Assembly: GCA_958450325.1 (NCBI GenBank)
Contig: OY288249.1
Coordinates: 63,800,166-63,864,165 of the forward strand
Length of the DNA: 64,000 nt
DNA from: Agrostemma githago
Taxonomy: Eukaryota; Streptophyta; Magnoliopsida; Caryophyllales; Caryophyllaceae
Reading direction: 5' to 3'
Part shown: positions 11,790 to 23,600 of the stretch, piece by piece
Layout: each line of letters opens with the position of its first letter
How positions within the stretch are numbered: the first letter of the stretch is position 1
The notes under the pieces: model-generated
Databases searched by the model: none
Told to the model about the DNA's origin: nothing
What the model saw: only the letters and a program-made list of their open reading frames with translations
Translations under genes and position numbers: made by a program

Positions 11790-13066
11790 AACCGTAGGTA
11801 ACGGGACGCCTCCGTTACAACAGTAGAAACCGCGAACAGTAGTTAGGAGCAACAATAATGCATAACAACACGAGAATACGACTGTCGTACACACATAACA
11901 GCAACAGTAGCAATCCGCAAAGCCGAGGAACCAAAACAGCGACCACAGTACACCAGCAGAAACTATGCAATAGCAACAACATAGCAGATCGGCAACAAGA
12001 TCGACAGAAGAGAACGAAAAACAGGGAAGATAAATGAAGAGAACGAAGAAGAAGAATAAAGAGACGAACCAACCACTCATCAGGATAAAACGACGGTAGC
12101 AATAAAACAACAACAAAACAATAGCAGCAAGGTAAAATCGAGGATGAAGGAAGAACGAATTAAGAAGATGAAGACGGAAGGAAACAAACAGGAAAGACGA
12201 GCAGTGAAGGAGTCGTCATCAACAACGAACAAAAACAGCATCAAACAACAATTCACAACAGTAACCCACCAGAAAAGAGAAGGATGGAGATGAATAAAAG
12301 AATAGGAGAAACGGAGAGAAGAAAACTACCTTCTGCGCAGCAGAGATACGCGGAGAAGAAAGCAGAGAGGACCGAATAGAAGGCGCGCACAGAACAGTGT
12401 GTGATCGATCAATCGATGATGATGGTGAACGGAGATGGTGATGCATCGATTTGGTGAAGATGATAATGATTGGGGAAATGAAATAGTGAAGGAGAGCAGC
12501 AGGTAAGAAGAACGTGCAACACAAATGAAGTAAATGGGTGAGCGGCTGATTTAAGAAAAGAAAGTAGGGTTTAACAATTGGGCCAAAACCGGGACGGGAA
12601 TAAAGTGATAGGTATCAAATAGGTCGAGTCTTAAATCGTCCGACAGGGGAGATAAGTTTTAGGACCGAGTTAGAAGAATAAATAAACCGCATAAATATAA
12701 AATATTCTTCGAGGTCAAAATAAATCAATATATATATAAAGGAGGAATTTTTCGAGCGATGTGATTGGTCCGTTCCATCAAAACTCAATTTAGGAAAGTA
12801 TCATTAATAGTAAAAACAATCAAGTAGAGAATCTTTTAATTATTACAATAATATATTTAATCTATTATATCAATGTGATGTTTATAATTTTCATTCAAAA
12901 ACCTTTAAATTTCATTTAACAAAAAATTATCGTAAAAAAAATTATCGTAAAAAAAATTATAAAAATGAAATAATTAGATTCATTTGAGTATAAATTTCAT
13001 ATAATTTGTTTCATATTATTTGATCGAAAAAGTGATGAACTTATTACATATTAAGATAATAAAGTT

Positions 13067-13117
13067 ATCCCACATCGACAAATTATAATAAGGTGATTAA
13101 ATTCTATTTTATAAATA
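13067..13117 (+). promoter_or_regulatory. snRNA-type promoter pair, unit 1
   Basis: ATCCCACATCG at 13067-13077 is a perfect USE match; TATAAATA at 13110-13117; 32 nt between. Confidence 0.6.
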
Positions 13118-13183
13118 AGAGTAATCATCCGTCCTTAGATATCCACCAAAAATCTTTCTCTTAAGATTATAACTTTAAGTAAT

Positions 13184-13234
13184 ATCCCACATCGAAAAAT
13201 TATGATGAGATTTTGGAGTTCTATAATATAAATA
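13184..13234 (+). promoter_or_regulatory. snRNA-type promoter pair, unit 2
   Basis: Perfect USE at 13184-13194, TATAAATA at 13227-13234, 32 nt between. Confidence 0.6.
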
Positions 13235-13394
13235 AGAGTAATCATTATTTTTGAATATTGACAAAAAAACTTTTGAGTCTTAGAAAACTCTTAATAAGAC
13301 TACAAACTAAAAATTGTTCCACACCGAAACAATTATCCCACATCGAAAAATAATTACCCCGTAAGAACTCTTAAGATTATAACCTTAAGTAATT

Positions 13395-13445
13395 ATCCCA
13401 CATCGAAAAATTATGATGAGGCTTTGGAATTCTATAATATAAATA
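13395..13445 (+). promoter_or_regulatory. snRNA-type promoter pair, unit 4
   Basis: Perfect USE at 13395-13405, TATAAATA at 13438-13445, 32 nt between. Confidence 0.6.
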
Positions 13446-13555
13446 AGAGTAATCATTGTTTTTGAATATCGACAAAAAAACTTTTGAGTCTTAGAAAATG
13501 GAGTATTTTAATAAGACTACAAACTTGAATAACATAATCTCACATCGAAAGATTA

Positions 13556-13612
13556 TACTCCATTCGTTCCATTTGATTCTTTGCATTTGCTTTTTGAACA
13601 CTATTCATAGGT
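13556..13612 (+). mobile_element. Stowaway-like MITE end (fragment) in the array
   Basis: TACTCCATTCGTTCCATTTG followed by GAACACTATTCATAGG matches the terminus of the MITE at 7754-8021 (GGACACTATTCATAAC). The other end is missing. Confidence 0.5.
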
Positions 13613-14093
13613 GAGTGAAAATGTCAATGTAACTAATTAAGTGTAATCATTTCTCCAAATTATAATGAGGTGATGAAATTTTATGTTGTAAATAAGTGTA
13701 ATCTTTCGTCCTTAAATATGACTAATCATTCGTTATTAGATATCTTTCAAAACTCAATCGAGTCTTGAAACCTCTTAAGACTATAAACTCAAGTAAAATT
13801 ATTGTAAGAGTTCTTAAGACTATATCTGAACTGTCAAAATTATTCTATATCAAAAAATTATGAGGTGATGAATTTGATATTATAAATAAGATTAATAATT
13901 CGTTCTTAAATATAAAAATAAAATAAAATTGAGTCTCACAAAAGTAGTTGAGACTATAAGATTATCTCACATCGAAAAATTATAATAAGGTGATCGAATT
14001 TAATTACTTCATATAAATAAGAGTAATCGCTCATTCTTAGGTAAGTTAGATATAAAAACAAGCTCTTTTACTTCGAAAATTTATCCTAACGTT

Positions 14094-14144
14094 GTCTCAC
14101 ATCGAAAAATTATGATGAGGAGGTGAAATTCTATATTATAAATA
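14094..14144 (+). promoter_or_regulatory. snRNA-type promoter pair
   Basis: GTCTCACATCG at 14094-14104 (one change from the USE), TATAAATA at 14137-14144, 32 nt between. Confidence 0.55.
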
Positions 14145-14434
14145 ATAATCATTGTTCCTTGGATATCACCTAAAAAATTTTGAGTCTTAAAAATGCTCAT
14201 AGGACCGTAATCTGATGGAAAAGAGAAATCATTTGTGTCTAGATATTAACCAAAAATCTGAGTTCTAAAAAGAGTTTTTAAGACTATAAACCTGAGTAGA
14301 ATCATCGCATATCGAAAAATTATGATGAGGTGATGAAATTCTGTATCACAAATAAGAGACATCATTCGTTTTTAGATATTAACAAAAAAAATAGTCTTAT
14401 AAAAGCTCTTAAAGTTATAAATTTAAGTAAAATT

Positions 14435-14486
14435 ATCCCACATCGAGAAATTATAATAAGGATGATGAAATTCTACAATATAAATA
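14435..14486 (+). promoter_or_regulatory. snRNA-type promoter pair
   Basis: Perfect USE at 14435-14445, TATAAATA at 14479-14486, 33 nt between. AAGTAAAA lies just upstream of the USE. Confidence 0.6.
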
Positions 14487-14716
14487 CGGAGTAAAAACAA
14501 TCCTTCGTCTTTAGATATCAACGAGAAATCTTTGGAGTCCTAAAAGAACTTTGTAAGACTATAAACTTAAGTAAAATTATCTCACATCGAAAAACTATGA
14601 TGAGGTGATGAAATTCTACATCATCAATAAGAAAAAATTATTCGTTTTTAGATATTAATCAAAAATCTCTTGAATCTTATAATACTCCTCTTAAGGCTAT
14701 ACATTGGAGTAAAATT

Positions 14717-14767
14717 ATTTCACATTGAAAAATTACAAAAAAGTGATGAAATTCTATTATATAAATA
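14717..14767 (+). promoter_or_regulatory. snRNA-type promoter pair, decayed USE
   Basis: ATTTCACATTG at 14717-14727 (three changes from the USE), TATAAATA at 14760-14767, 32 nt between: spacing is kept although the USE has drifted. Confidence 0.45.
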
Positions 14768-15350
14768 AAAGTAATCATCGTCTTTATATATCAATCAGAA
14801 ATCTTTTGAGTCCTAATTAAAAAGAGTTCTTAAAACTATAAATTTAAGTAGAATTATCACACATCGAAAAATTATGATAAGATATCATAAATAAGAGAAA
14901 TCATTCGTTTTAGATAATCATTTGTCCAAAATGTACTCCGTAATAAGGTGATCGAATTCTACAATATAAATAAAAGTATTCGTCTGTCCTTAATAACTTA
15001 GATGAAAAACAAAGTCTTTTGGGTCTTAAAAAAATTCTTAAAACCATAAACTTAATTAAGTAAAATTATCCCACACTTTTGAGTCTTAACAAACTTTAAG
15101 ACTATAAACTTGAGTAAAATTTCTCTCATTGAAAAATTATTACAAAAACCAAACATCTTTTGAGTTTTAGAAAAGCTCTTAGAACTATAATAAACTTGAG
15201 TAAAATTTCTCTTTTGAGTCTTAATAAAGCTCTTAAGACTATAAATGTGTATGAAGTTTTCCCACATAGAAAAATTATTATAAAGTTATGAATTTCATAT
15301 TATTTGCTCGAAAAAGTAAAGAATCAATAACATATAGAAATAGTAAAATC

Positions 15351-15401
15351 ATCTCACATCGAAAAGTTATATTAGGGTGATAAATTTCTATATTATAAAT
15401 A
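15351..15401 (+). promoter_or_regulatory. snRNA-type promoter pair
   Basis: ATCTCACATCG at 15351-15361, TATAAATA at 15394-15401, 32 nt between. Confidence 0.55.
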
Positions 15402-15481
15402 AGAACAATAATCCGTTCTTATATATCAACAAAAAAATCTTTTGTTCCTTAATCTCTTAAGACATAAAATTAAGTAAAATT

Positions 15482-15532
15482 ATCCCACATTGAAAAATTA
15501 TGATGAGCTGATTAAATTCTATATTATAAATA
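15482..15532 (+). promoter_or_regulatory. snRNA-type promoter pair
   Basis: ATCCCACATTG at 15482-15492, TATAAATA at 15525-15532, 32 nt between; AAGTAAAA precedes the USE. Confidence 0.55.
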
Positions 15533-16749
15533 AGAGTAATCATTCGTCAATAGATATTAACCAAACATCTTTTGAGTCATATAAAAACTCTATCTCACAT
15601 CGAAAAATTATATAATAGGGTGATGAATTTTCATTATATAATTTGTCCTTAAATATCGACAAAAATTAAAGAGCTTTTAAGAGTATAAAATTAAGTAAAA
15701 ACTATCTCACATTGAAAGAATAATGTCATTGAAAGAATAACGTTATATGTATAAATTAAATAGTTTTCATTTCTATAATTGTAGTTATAAGTAAAAAGTG
15801 AGGTTAATATAGTAAAAATGTTGGACCAAATAGAAAATATTCCGTATATGCGATGGAATGAAGATAGAAAGACGGACGAAAATAGAATATGGAAGAAGAT
15901 AGAAGAAAGGACGAAGTACTCCGTAGTATAATTGTACCACATTGAAGATTATCATAAGCGGATGATCATATGATTATAAATTGAAGTCATTATTGGTTCT
16001 TAGATATCAACTATCAACCCAAATATTTATCGAATTGTCTTACAGAGATATATTACGAGTTTTAAATACAACGCACGCGGATAATTTTATTTGACATTTA
16101 CTGCATGTATGACCTCCCAAAAAACACATTCACGTATGTGGATAATATTCCTTTACTATTAAACTTACTTTTACCTTCTACTTACTTTTTGTGTAGTCTC
16201 AAAACAATCCTTTGACTTGGTGTCATTATCATTGTAACTAAAAATCGGCCAGTGCATCGCACAGGCTTTCCAACTAGTATTTGAGACTAATAGAGAGTTC
16301 GTAAAAATAAATAATCACCTCAAGACAATGAATAAAACGCATTTCGAGAATAGAATAAGTGTTCGTGAAGAAACAATTTTCGATGAAATTAAATTAAATG
16401 GATTTCTCGATGAGTCATAAAAAAAATATCTTGACAAACTTTCAAATCAATATGAACTTTCGAGGTGAAAATAGAAATTTGAACTTAAATAGAAAGCATT
16501 TAGAATTCAAATCATTGAAACAGAAAATCAATAAAATTTATACGAATAAATATCTCGAAACAAAAATATCTCGAAACAAAAATAAAAATTAATTTTAAAT
16601 ATAAAAATGACTTTCGAGACATAGAATCTTAGGATTTCGAAATATTGGAGAACAATTTCTTTTTATATATATTATAAGAATTACGTGTTAAATCGTGAAG
16701 AGAATAAAATAGGAATAAGATTTAATTTATAAAAATCAGGGGTGTTACA

Positions 16750-17090
16750 AAAAATGCATCAAACGATTCTACGATATCATCAAGAGGGAAAAAATGCATC
16801 CAATGATATTTCGAGATAAATTTGAACATTTTTTTTTTCTAACAACTACTTTATGAAGATTTATCTTTATATTCGATGATTTTAGACTTCTTTTATGAAT
16901 GATAAAGTACAGTTTTCAATAAATTAGGGTTTAATACTACTTCGTAATTCGACAACTAATTACATACTCATAATTTATATTTAGTGTAAATTAATCTGAG
17001 CAAATAGGGAAAGATTTTGAGCTTTTTATAATATATTTCGAGTTTGCAACATTTTTTAATCTATGTCTTGAATTTAAATTTCTTCTCTAA
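16750..17090. other. AT-rich DNA, nothing recognised
   Basis: The word AAAAATGCATC occurs twice (16752 and 16790) next to the Gypsy-type LTR end. No gene or element was identified. Confidence 0.4.
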
Positions 17091-17185
17091 TACTTCCTCC
17101 GTATCTATATGTTCGTCCACTTTCAATATAATACTCCACCCATATATTAAACAAAGTGGACGAACATATAGATACGAAGGGAGTA
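17091..17185. mobile_element. 95-bp Stowaway-like foldback MITE
   Basis: The arms are almost perfect inverted copies: left TACTTCCTCCGTATCTATAT, right (reverse complement) TACTCCCTTCGTATCTATAT, continuing through GTTCGTCCACTTT. Bounded by TA. The loop is about 28 nt, so a transcript would form a tight hairpin of about 33 bp. Confidence 0.8.
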
Positions 17186-17399
17186 ATATTTTTCCTCTAT
17201 TGCAACAGGTTAAGCTTTTGCCTACACGGTACGATCGTTAACTTCCAAGATAATGAAGTCAAATCAGACGCATTTTCTTTGGTTGATGAGCTACTTAAAA
17301 AGAACTTCAAGTGACTTAAATGTAAACACGTTTAATAGTACATATTACGATGGCAAAAAAAAATAGTACGTATTTTCATTGATTATGTGTTTTTTGAAG

Positions 17400-18240
17400 A
17401 CAATAACGTTTATAAAGTTGTACGTACAAGATTTAGTATGGTGAGAATATTTTTTTTGAGTTTCGTATTGTGAAATTTGATAGAGCTTTTGATTAAATTT
17501 TACGAGTGTCATATGTATCAAGTGAGTTTATATGAGCTACATATAAAAGACTTAAAACTTCATATTCTTTTAATTAAAATTTACAAATAAACATTCTGAG
17601 TTGCCTATAATATTTACCGTGCTTCAAAATACTTTGTCCAAAAATTTCGAGTCTATGTGCAAAAATTATGAGCTAACAAGTAAAGTTGACGAGCTTCCAA
17701 AATACTTTGTTATTCATCTTCGTATGAAACCCTTGGAACTTTTAAATTATATTAACTCGTTCCAATACTTTCTAATTTTTTAACAATCTTTTTATGAAAA
17801 GTTTACCAGTAAATAAAGATTATGATCTGAGTTCGTTACAATATATTCCGAGCTTCCAAATAATGTGTCCGCACTTTGTAATTTTTTTGTTATAAATTCA
17901 TAGTATGATGTGTTAAAAATTTTGAGCTAACAAGTAAAGTTTCCGAGCTTTCATTTAACTTTGTATGAAACTCTTTGGTCATTATTTTAACGGGTTCTAA
18001 ATAATTTGCGATCCTTTTAACAATTATTTCGAGACAAAGCTGCATCCAAGGGTTCCAACTTCCAAATAAAGTTTATGAGGTTTGTCGTACACCGTTGATA
18101 TATTATGATGATAAAGCCAAAATTTATTTCCGTGACAAACTTTTCAAACTTTTTGAGCTTCGTATTAAATTTTATGAGCTTTTAATTATAGTATCCGAGT
18201 TTAGTAAAATCTAGTAAAATTTTCAGCTTCGTATAGACTG
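17400..18240 (+). repeat. Degenerate repeat tract based on GAGCTAACAAGTAAAGTT
   Basis: The phrase TGAGCTAACAAGTAAAGTT occurs at about 17667 and 17921 with similar following text (GAGCTT then about 12 nt then CTTTGT). Looser GAGCTT/GAGTTT words recur across the tract about every 40-90 bp. No coding potential. Origin unknown. Confidence 0.5.
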
Positions 18241-19010
18241 CACACACTTTAGGATAATGTAAACTATAAGTTAAAAACTGACTTCAACTACAGACAATCT
18301 GGTTCAAACTATATCATAACTAAAAAAAATACACTAAGTTTGAAATTACAACATAACTAATAATCCTCCGGCGTCGTCAAAATTTCACGAAGACCTACGT
18401 GACTATCACCAATTCACCATGATGATTATTGGTGGACATAACTTTTAAAGTATCCGACACTTTCTCTGCATTACTCGATGCCCATTTACGTGCACGAGTC
18501 TCGACAACCATCTTGAGCTCGACTATTTTGAACGTCCATCAAACTCCTCTTCCTTGTAAATGTCGTCTCCCCTTTCTTTGTCTTTCTTCCCCTTTCGATT
18601 TTGGATTACATCAGCATCAACTCAGATAATTACCCTGGTTGAAAATAGAAGATAAGAACATTATATATTCAACTAATTATGATTTTTAAGTCGAGTTACA
18701 GTCGATTTTTAAGTCCGCTTTCAATTCCAAAACTTTTTGAGCAATAATGAAAACAACTCGAGTCAGAAATAAATTATTATGTAAAATCTAAAATCTGAGG
18801 AAGTAATTTCCTGAGAAATGCAACGTCCTTTAGGAAATAAATTCCCGGATGAACCAAACGAGGCCTTGTTGTTGTTGTCGTCCTCGTCCTCGTTAGCATT
18901 ATTTTTAGTCAGCAAAAGTTTATATATTGATAATCATATTAATGTATATAAGACATATCTTTTGTGATACAAAATTCTTATTATTATAAGACGGTATTTA
19001 GAAGACTTAA
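18241..19010. other. Unassigned DNA before the Athila element
   Basis: No supported gene. Read on the minus strand, GGCCTCGTTTGGTTCATCC at about 18866 looks like a hAT/Harbinger-type MITE end, but no partner was found. Confidence 0.35.
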
Positions 19011-20514
19011 TGATAAGTCGATATTTATACGTATTTTCACCCCTTTAAAGTTATATTTTCTACGTTGTCTTTGTATTATTTGAGCTAAAAGTTATAACTT
19101 TAGTAATTTTTGATTTATTATCGGCATTATATTATTTTTCGTACTAAACTGGGTTTTAATGTGTATTTTAATTAATGAGTAATGACCCATTTGATATAAG
19201 ATGGAAAAGACTACTAAAATCGTATTTATGCTTGCAGGTCTGTTCTAAGACGACGATATCTCCCACATACGATTTCAGAATAGGGCGATATAGGACCCGT
19301 TGGAAAGCTAAGTCCGAGACCGATAACGTTATAGAATAAAGTTAGACCCAAATCTATAGTCTTATGGGTCGAAGTCAGACTAATAGAATTCAACTCGAGA
19401 ATTGGGCTGAATTAACAAATGAATATAGGAAAGTCATAACACAAGAGAATAAGGAAATAATCCAATAAAAAAAGACAAAAAATTATAAAAGAAGGGCTTA
19501 AGAAAGCCGTACACAGCACACCATAACACCAGCACACCAACATAAAACAGAGGAAGCGCACAACAGACAACCCGGACGAAGAACGGCGTTTCTGACCCGA
19601 TTTTCTACCCGATTTTTATGAGATTTGTTATTCTTTCACTTTTATTTATGGTTTTAATGTTTAGTATGGAGTAATTTTTCAATAGGAGTGTTTAATTAAC
19701 TATTAATATTGTGGTCTATGAGATTGGATTTTTATGTTTAACGATTAATTATTGTTATTGGGTATTTACTCGAAATTCATTATTAACCTTGTGATTTATG
19801 ATTATTAATTTGGATTGATCACCTAGATTGTTCTCTTAAATCTATTGTTAATAGATAATAATTTTGATTAGGTTGCAGCTTACTGGTCTAATCTTTATTA
19901 TTAGAATTTTGAGTAATAATTCCGTCTTATAGAGTTGCAGCTTTCTGGTTCTGTAAGACCTAACTGATTGATGTTCTTAAAGCGATTAAATTTATTGACT
20001 TGATTCGTGCTTACATGGTTGAGTCAATTTAGTTTAGTTAGGATTAAACTTGGGTGGTTAACGGAGTTTAACGAGTAAAAAAGATAAAACTTTTAATTTA
20101 CTTGCTTACAAGAGATTAAATAGTTAAGCAATCTATCCAATAACTAATTAAGTGAATCAATGATTTGACCCAATATCTATAGAAAATTACATGTCTTCTA
20201 TTAATTCGTTATTATAACTTTTAACTTGAATTAAACATCGTTGTTATTTATTTGTTTTTTTCTTTTAGTTTAGTCTAGTTTACTTTCGTAATAGTTTAAT
20301 CTAGATTAGAAATTATTCACCTCAACAAAACCCCCCTTTATAATTATATAACTATACCTACTATTATAAATTATAAATAATATAATAATTACATCGATCT
20401 AGGATAGTACATTAGTCCCTGTGGGTCCGACCCTTACTTACCCTTCTACTTGCTAGTTAGAGTTTGTAAGCGAAAATATAAATTTAATTTTGAGTGCGGA
20501 AACGACACGCATCA
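19011..20514 (+). repeat. 5' LTR of the Athila element
   Basis: Runs from TGATAAG to ACACGCATCA (1504 bp). It lacks a segment of about 45 bp that is present in the 3' LTR (around 28583). Confidence 0.85.
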
Positions 20515-20519
20515 AATTT

Positions 20520-20537
20520 TGGCGCCGTTGCCGGGGA
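20520..20537 (+). promoter_or_regulatory. Primer-binding site (tRNA-Asp type)
   Basis: TGGCGCCGTTGCCGGGGA, 5 nt after the LTR end; this is the site typical of Athila and other TGGCGCC-type elements, where minus-strand cDNA synthesis starts. Confidence 0.85.
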
Positions 20538-20691
20538 CTACTTGTTTATTATCTTAGATTTTAGTTAGTGAGTTAATTATTTATTATTATTATTATTTTT
20601 AGTTTTATTATTTTTACTTTATTTTGGTTATTTTTATCCCTTCACTAGTTTCTCCCCTTGTTTTTAGCAGATACACTTCGAGTTATATAAG

Positions 20692-23600
20692 ATGACTGGG
20701 GCAGCCGAGAAAAGTTTAAGGGAGCAGTTACTTTCCTCTGGTGAAACACCGACGAGTATAATTTTTCCTTCTTTGGAAAAACCGTTTAAGCTTAATCCAG
20801 GTTTTATCCAAATACTCCCTAAATTTTACGGTAATTCTAATGAAGATGCTCAAAGACATATTCAGGAATTTTATCTTGTTTGTGCTACTTTATCTTTGGA
20901 TGACGTTGATGATGATATTATTAGATTTCGAGCATTCCCATTCACATTACATGATTTAGCTAGAGATTGGTTGTTTTATCTTCCGTCTGGATCTATTACT
21001 TCTTGGGATTGCACGCGAAAAACTTTTCTTGAGAAATATCAACCTTCTAATATAAGTAGGTCAATAAGAAGACAAATTATGAGTATTCAGCAAGATGAAA
21101 ATGAACCTCTGCATGATTATTGGGATAGATTTAATAGATTGTGTATTTATTGCCCCCAACACCAACTTAGTGAGAATGTATTGATTGAGAGTTTTTATGA
21201 TGGCTTGCTAGATGATCAGAAGCGACTAATAGATACTGCTAGTGGTAGGTCTTTAGTCGATAAAACTCCTATAGAAGCAAGAAAAGTGATTTCAAACATG
21301 GCTATTAATAGTCAACAATATGTAATAAAGAATGATCACGAAGAGAAAATACAAAATCAATTAAGAGAGCAAGCACAAGAGATTAAAGAATTCAAAAATG
21401 TAATTGGTGCTGTTAGTGCTCAAAATCATTCTTTAGAAAATATTGTTAGACAATTAGCCATCCAAATAGGAGAAGTACATTCACAGACGTTTAGTCGCCA
21501 TGAGCAATTAGAGAATCAAATGCAACAAGTGTGTACTACTCTCGGTAATATTCACAACAAATTAGAACAAATTGAGAATACAAAACACTCCTCTTACATT
21601 ATTGATGAATCTAAGGCTATAACCTTAAGGAGTGAAAAAGGGCTTAAGAATAAAGTTGAAATTGAAAAAGAAATCGAGGTTAGTAGAGGCGAAAAGAATA
21701 AAAGGGATGTTGTTAGTGATAATCAAGATGAATATTTTAATAGTGAAAAAGATGTTCCAGGTGAGAAAGGTACGCAAGAAAAAGAAATTACTAAATCCGT
21801 ACCTGATGTTACTAATCTTAAGACATTTGTTCCATTCCCTTCAAGATTTGCTCAATCAAAGAAACAAGAGATGGATAATGAAATTTTAGAAACATTTCGG
21901 AAGGTAGAAATTAATATACCTCTCTTAGATGCTATTAAACAGATGCCTAAATATGCTAAATTTCTGAAAGAACTGTGCACTAATAAGAGGAAAATCAAGA
22001 GCGGTGAAAAAGTGTTAATTGGAGAGAATGTGTCTGCTATTCTTCAGAAGAAGATGCCTCCGAAGTGTAAGGATCCGGGGATGTTTAGCATACCTTGTAA
22101 AATTGGAAACTGTAAATTAGATAAATGTATGCTTGATTTAGGAGCTTCAATCAGTGTTATGCCGAAGTCTGTCTATGAAACATTAAAATTAGGACCCCTT
22201 GCTAAAACTGACGTAGTAATCCAGTTAGCCGATAGATCGCATGCTTATCCTATTGGAGTTTTAGAGGATGTCTTGGTTCAGGTCAATATGTTAGTTTTTC
22301 CCGTTGATTTTTATGTTATTGATATGGGTAACTCTTTTGATGCTAAAGATGTACCATTATTACTAGGGAGACCCTTTCTCAAAACTGCTAGGGCAAAGAT
22401 TGATGTGTTTAAAGGAACTCTTTCATTTGAGTTTGATGGAGAAACGATTGAACTTAATATCTATGATACCATGAAACACCCAAATGATGTTTATGTCGTT
22501 AGTTGTATAGATAGCCATGATACAGTGGACTTAGTTACTCAAGAGACTTTCAATAAAGTATATGAGTTCGATTTCAATGATAAAGATAATTTTGATCATA
22601 CTCATAACAACATTTCGATCGATAAGTTGAAAAGTGTTGCTAGTATTGACTTACTCGCAAATACACCTAAATTAATACCTTCTGTCCAATGTGCCCCTGA
22701 TTTGGAACTAAAACTCTTGCCTAGTAATCTGAAATATTGTTTTCTTGGTGAAAATGAAACCTTGCCGGTAATTATTTCTAATTTACTTACCGGGTCACAA
22801 GAAGAAAAACTTATTAATGTGCTTACTAAATACAAAGAGGCTATAGGGTGGACCATTGCGGATATTAAAGGTATCAGTCCCACATTGTCTATGCATAATA
22901 TTTTTCTAGAGAATGATTCTAAACATGTCAGAGAAACCCAACGTAGGCTTAACCCTGCAATGATGGAAGTTGTAAAGAAGGAAATTCTTAAGTGGCGTGA
23001 CGCGGGTGTTATATATCCTATATCTGATTCAAAATGGGTTAGTCCAATTCATGTAGTTCCTAAAAAGACGGGAACGACTGTTGTAGAAAACAGTAAAGGT
23101 GAATTAGTACCTACTAGAGTGTCGAATGGTTGGAGGGTGTGTATTGATTATAGGAAACTTAACCAAGCCACCAGAAAAGACCACTTTCCTTTACCATTCA
23201 TTGACCAAATGTTAGAAAAGCTAGTTGGGCGATTATACTTTTGCTTCCTTGATGGTTATTCGGGTTATATTCAAGTTCCTATTGCCCCCGAGGATCAAGA
23301 AAAGACCACTTTTACTTGCCCTTTTGGTACTTTTGCATTTAGAAGAATGCCCTTTGGACTTTGTAATGCTCCTGGCACATTTCAACGTTGTATGATGAGT
23401 ATATTTTCTGATTTGCTTGATAATTCTATGGAGGTCTTTATGGACGACTTTACAGTGTTTGGTGATGATTTTGATAGGTGTCTCCATAATTTATCTCTAG
23501 CATTAAAAAGATGCGTTAAAACTAACCTTGTGCTGAATTATGAAAAATGTCATTTCATGGTGGAAAAAGGAGTAGTCTTAGGACATGTTGTTAGTTCTAA

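Larger units (their letters stand above)
13067..15990 (+). repeat. Degenerate tandem array of snRNA-promoter-like units (about 18-20 units, mostly 110-170 bp)
   Basis: The recurrent unit is: (A/G)TC(C/T)CACATCG, then AAAAATTATGATGAGGTGATG, then TATAAATA, then a purine-rich stretch with CTTTTGAGTCTTA and CTCTTAAGACTATAAAC, then AAGTAAAATT, which leads into the next unit. The first block matches the plant snRNA upstream sequence element (RTCCCACATCG). The gap between that block and TATAAATA is 32 or 33 nt in the best units. Some units are truncated (13335, 15068) or mutated. A Stowaway-type fragment interrupts the array at 13556. Confidence 0.85.
12725..16277 (+). mobile_element. Non-autonomous Helitron carrying the USE/TATA repeat array
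   Basis: The 5' end reads TCAATATATATATAAAGGAGG, directly after an A. The 3' end has a hairpin CCAGTGCATCGCACAGG followed 8 nt later by CTAG and then a host T (CTAG at 16274-16277). TC at the start, CTAG at the end, a subterminal hairpin and insertion between A and T are the Helitron hallmarks. There is no Rep/helicase frame, so it is non-autonomous. Most of the interior is a degenerate tandem array. The end assignment at 12725 is less certain than the 3' end. Confidence 0.6.
11034..16749 (-). mobile_element. Probable Gypsy LTR on the minus strand, interrupted twice
   Basis: Read on the minus strand from 16749, the sequence opens TGTAACACCCCTGATTTT, the usual start of many plant Gypsy LTRs. 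It continues (after removing the Helitron) into a CT-rich, UTR-like tract with AAACCCTA at about 12560-12300. The flanks of the Copia solo LTR share CAACAGTAG words, so they were once continuous. The left boundary near 11034 and the target duplication are uncertain, and no internal domain is present in the window. Confidence 0.33.

Noticed and set aside
11784..12524. Minus-strand hydrophobic Cys/Tyr-rich frames
   Set aside because: Lie in CT-rich, leader-like DNA of the probable Gypsy LTR; composition explains them and no domain is visible.
13067..15990. CRISPR-like array
   Set aside because: Repeats are degenerate, long and contiguous with no unique spacers, and the genome is eukaryotic.
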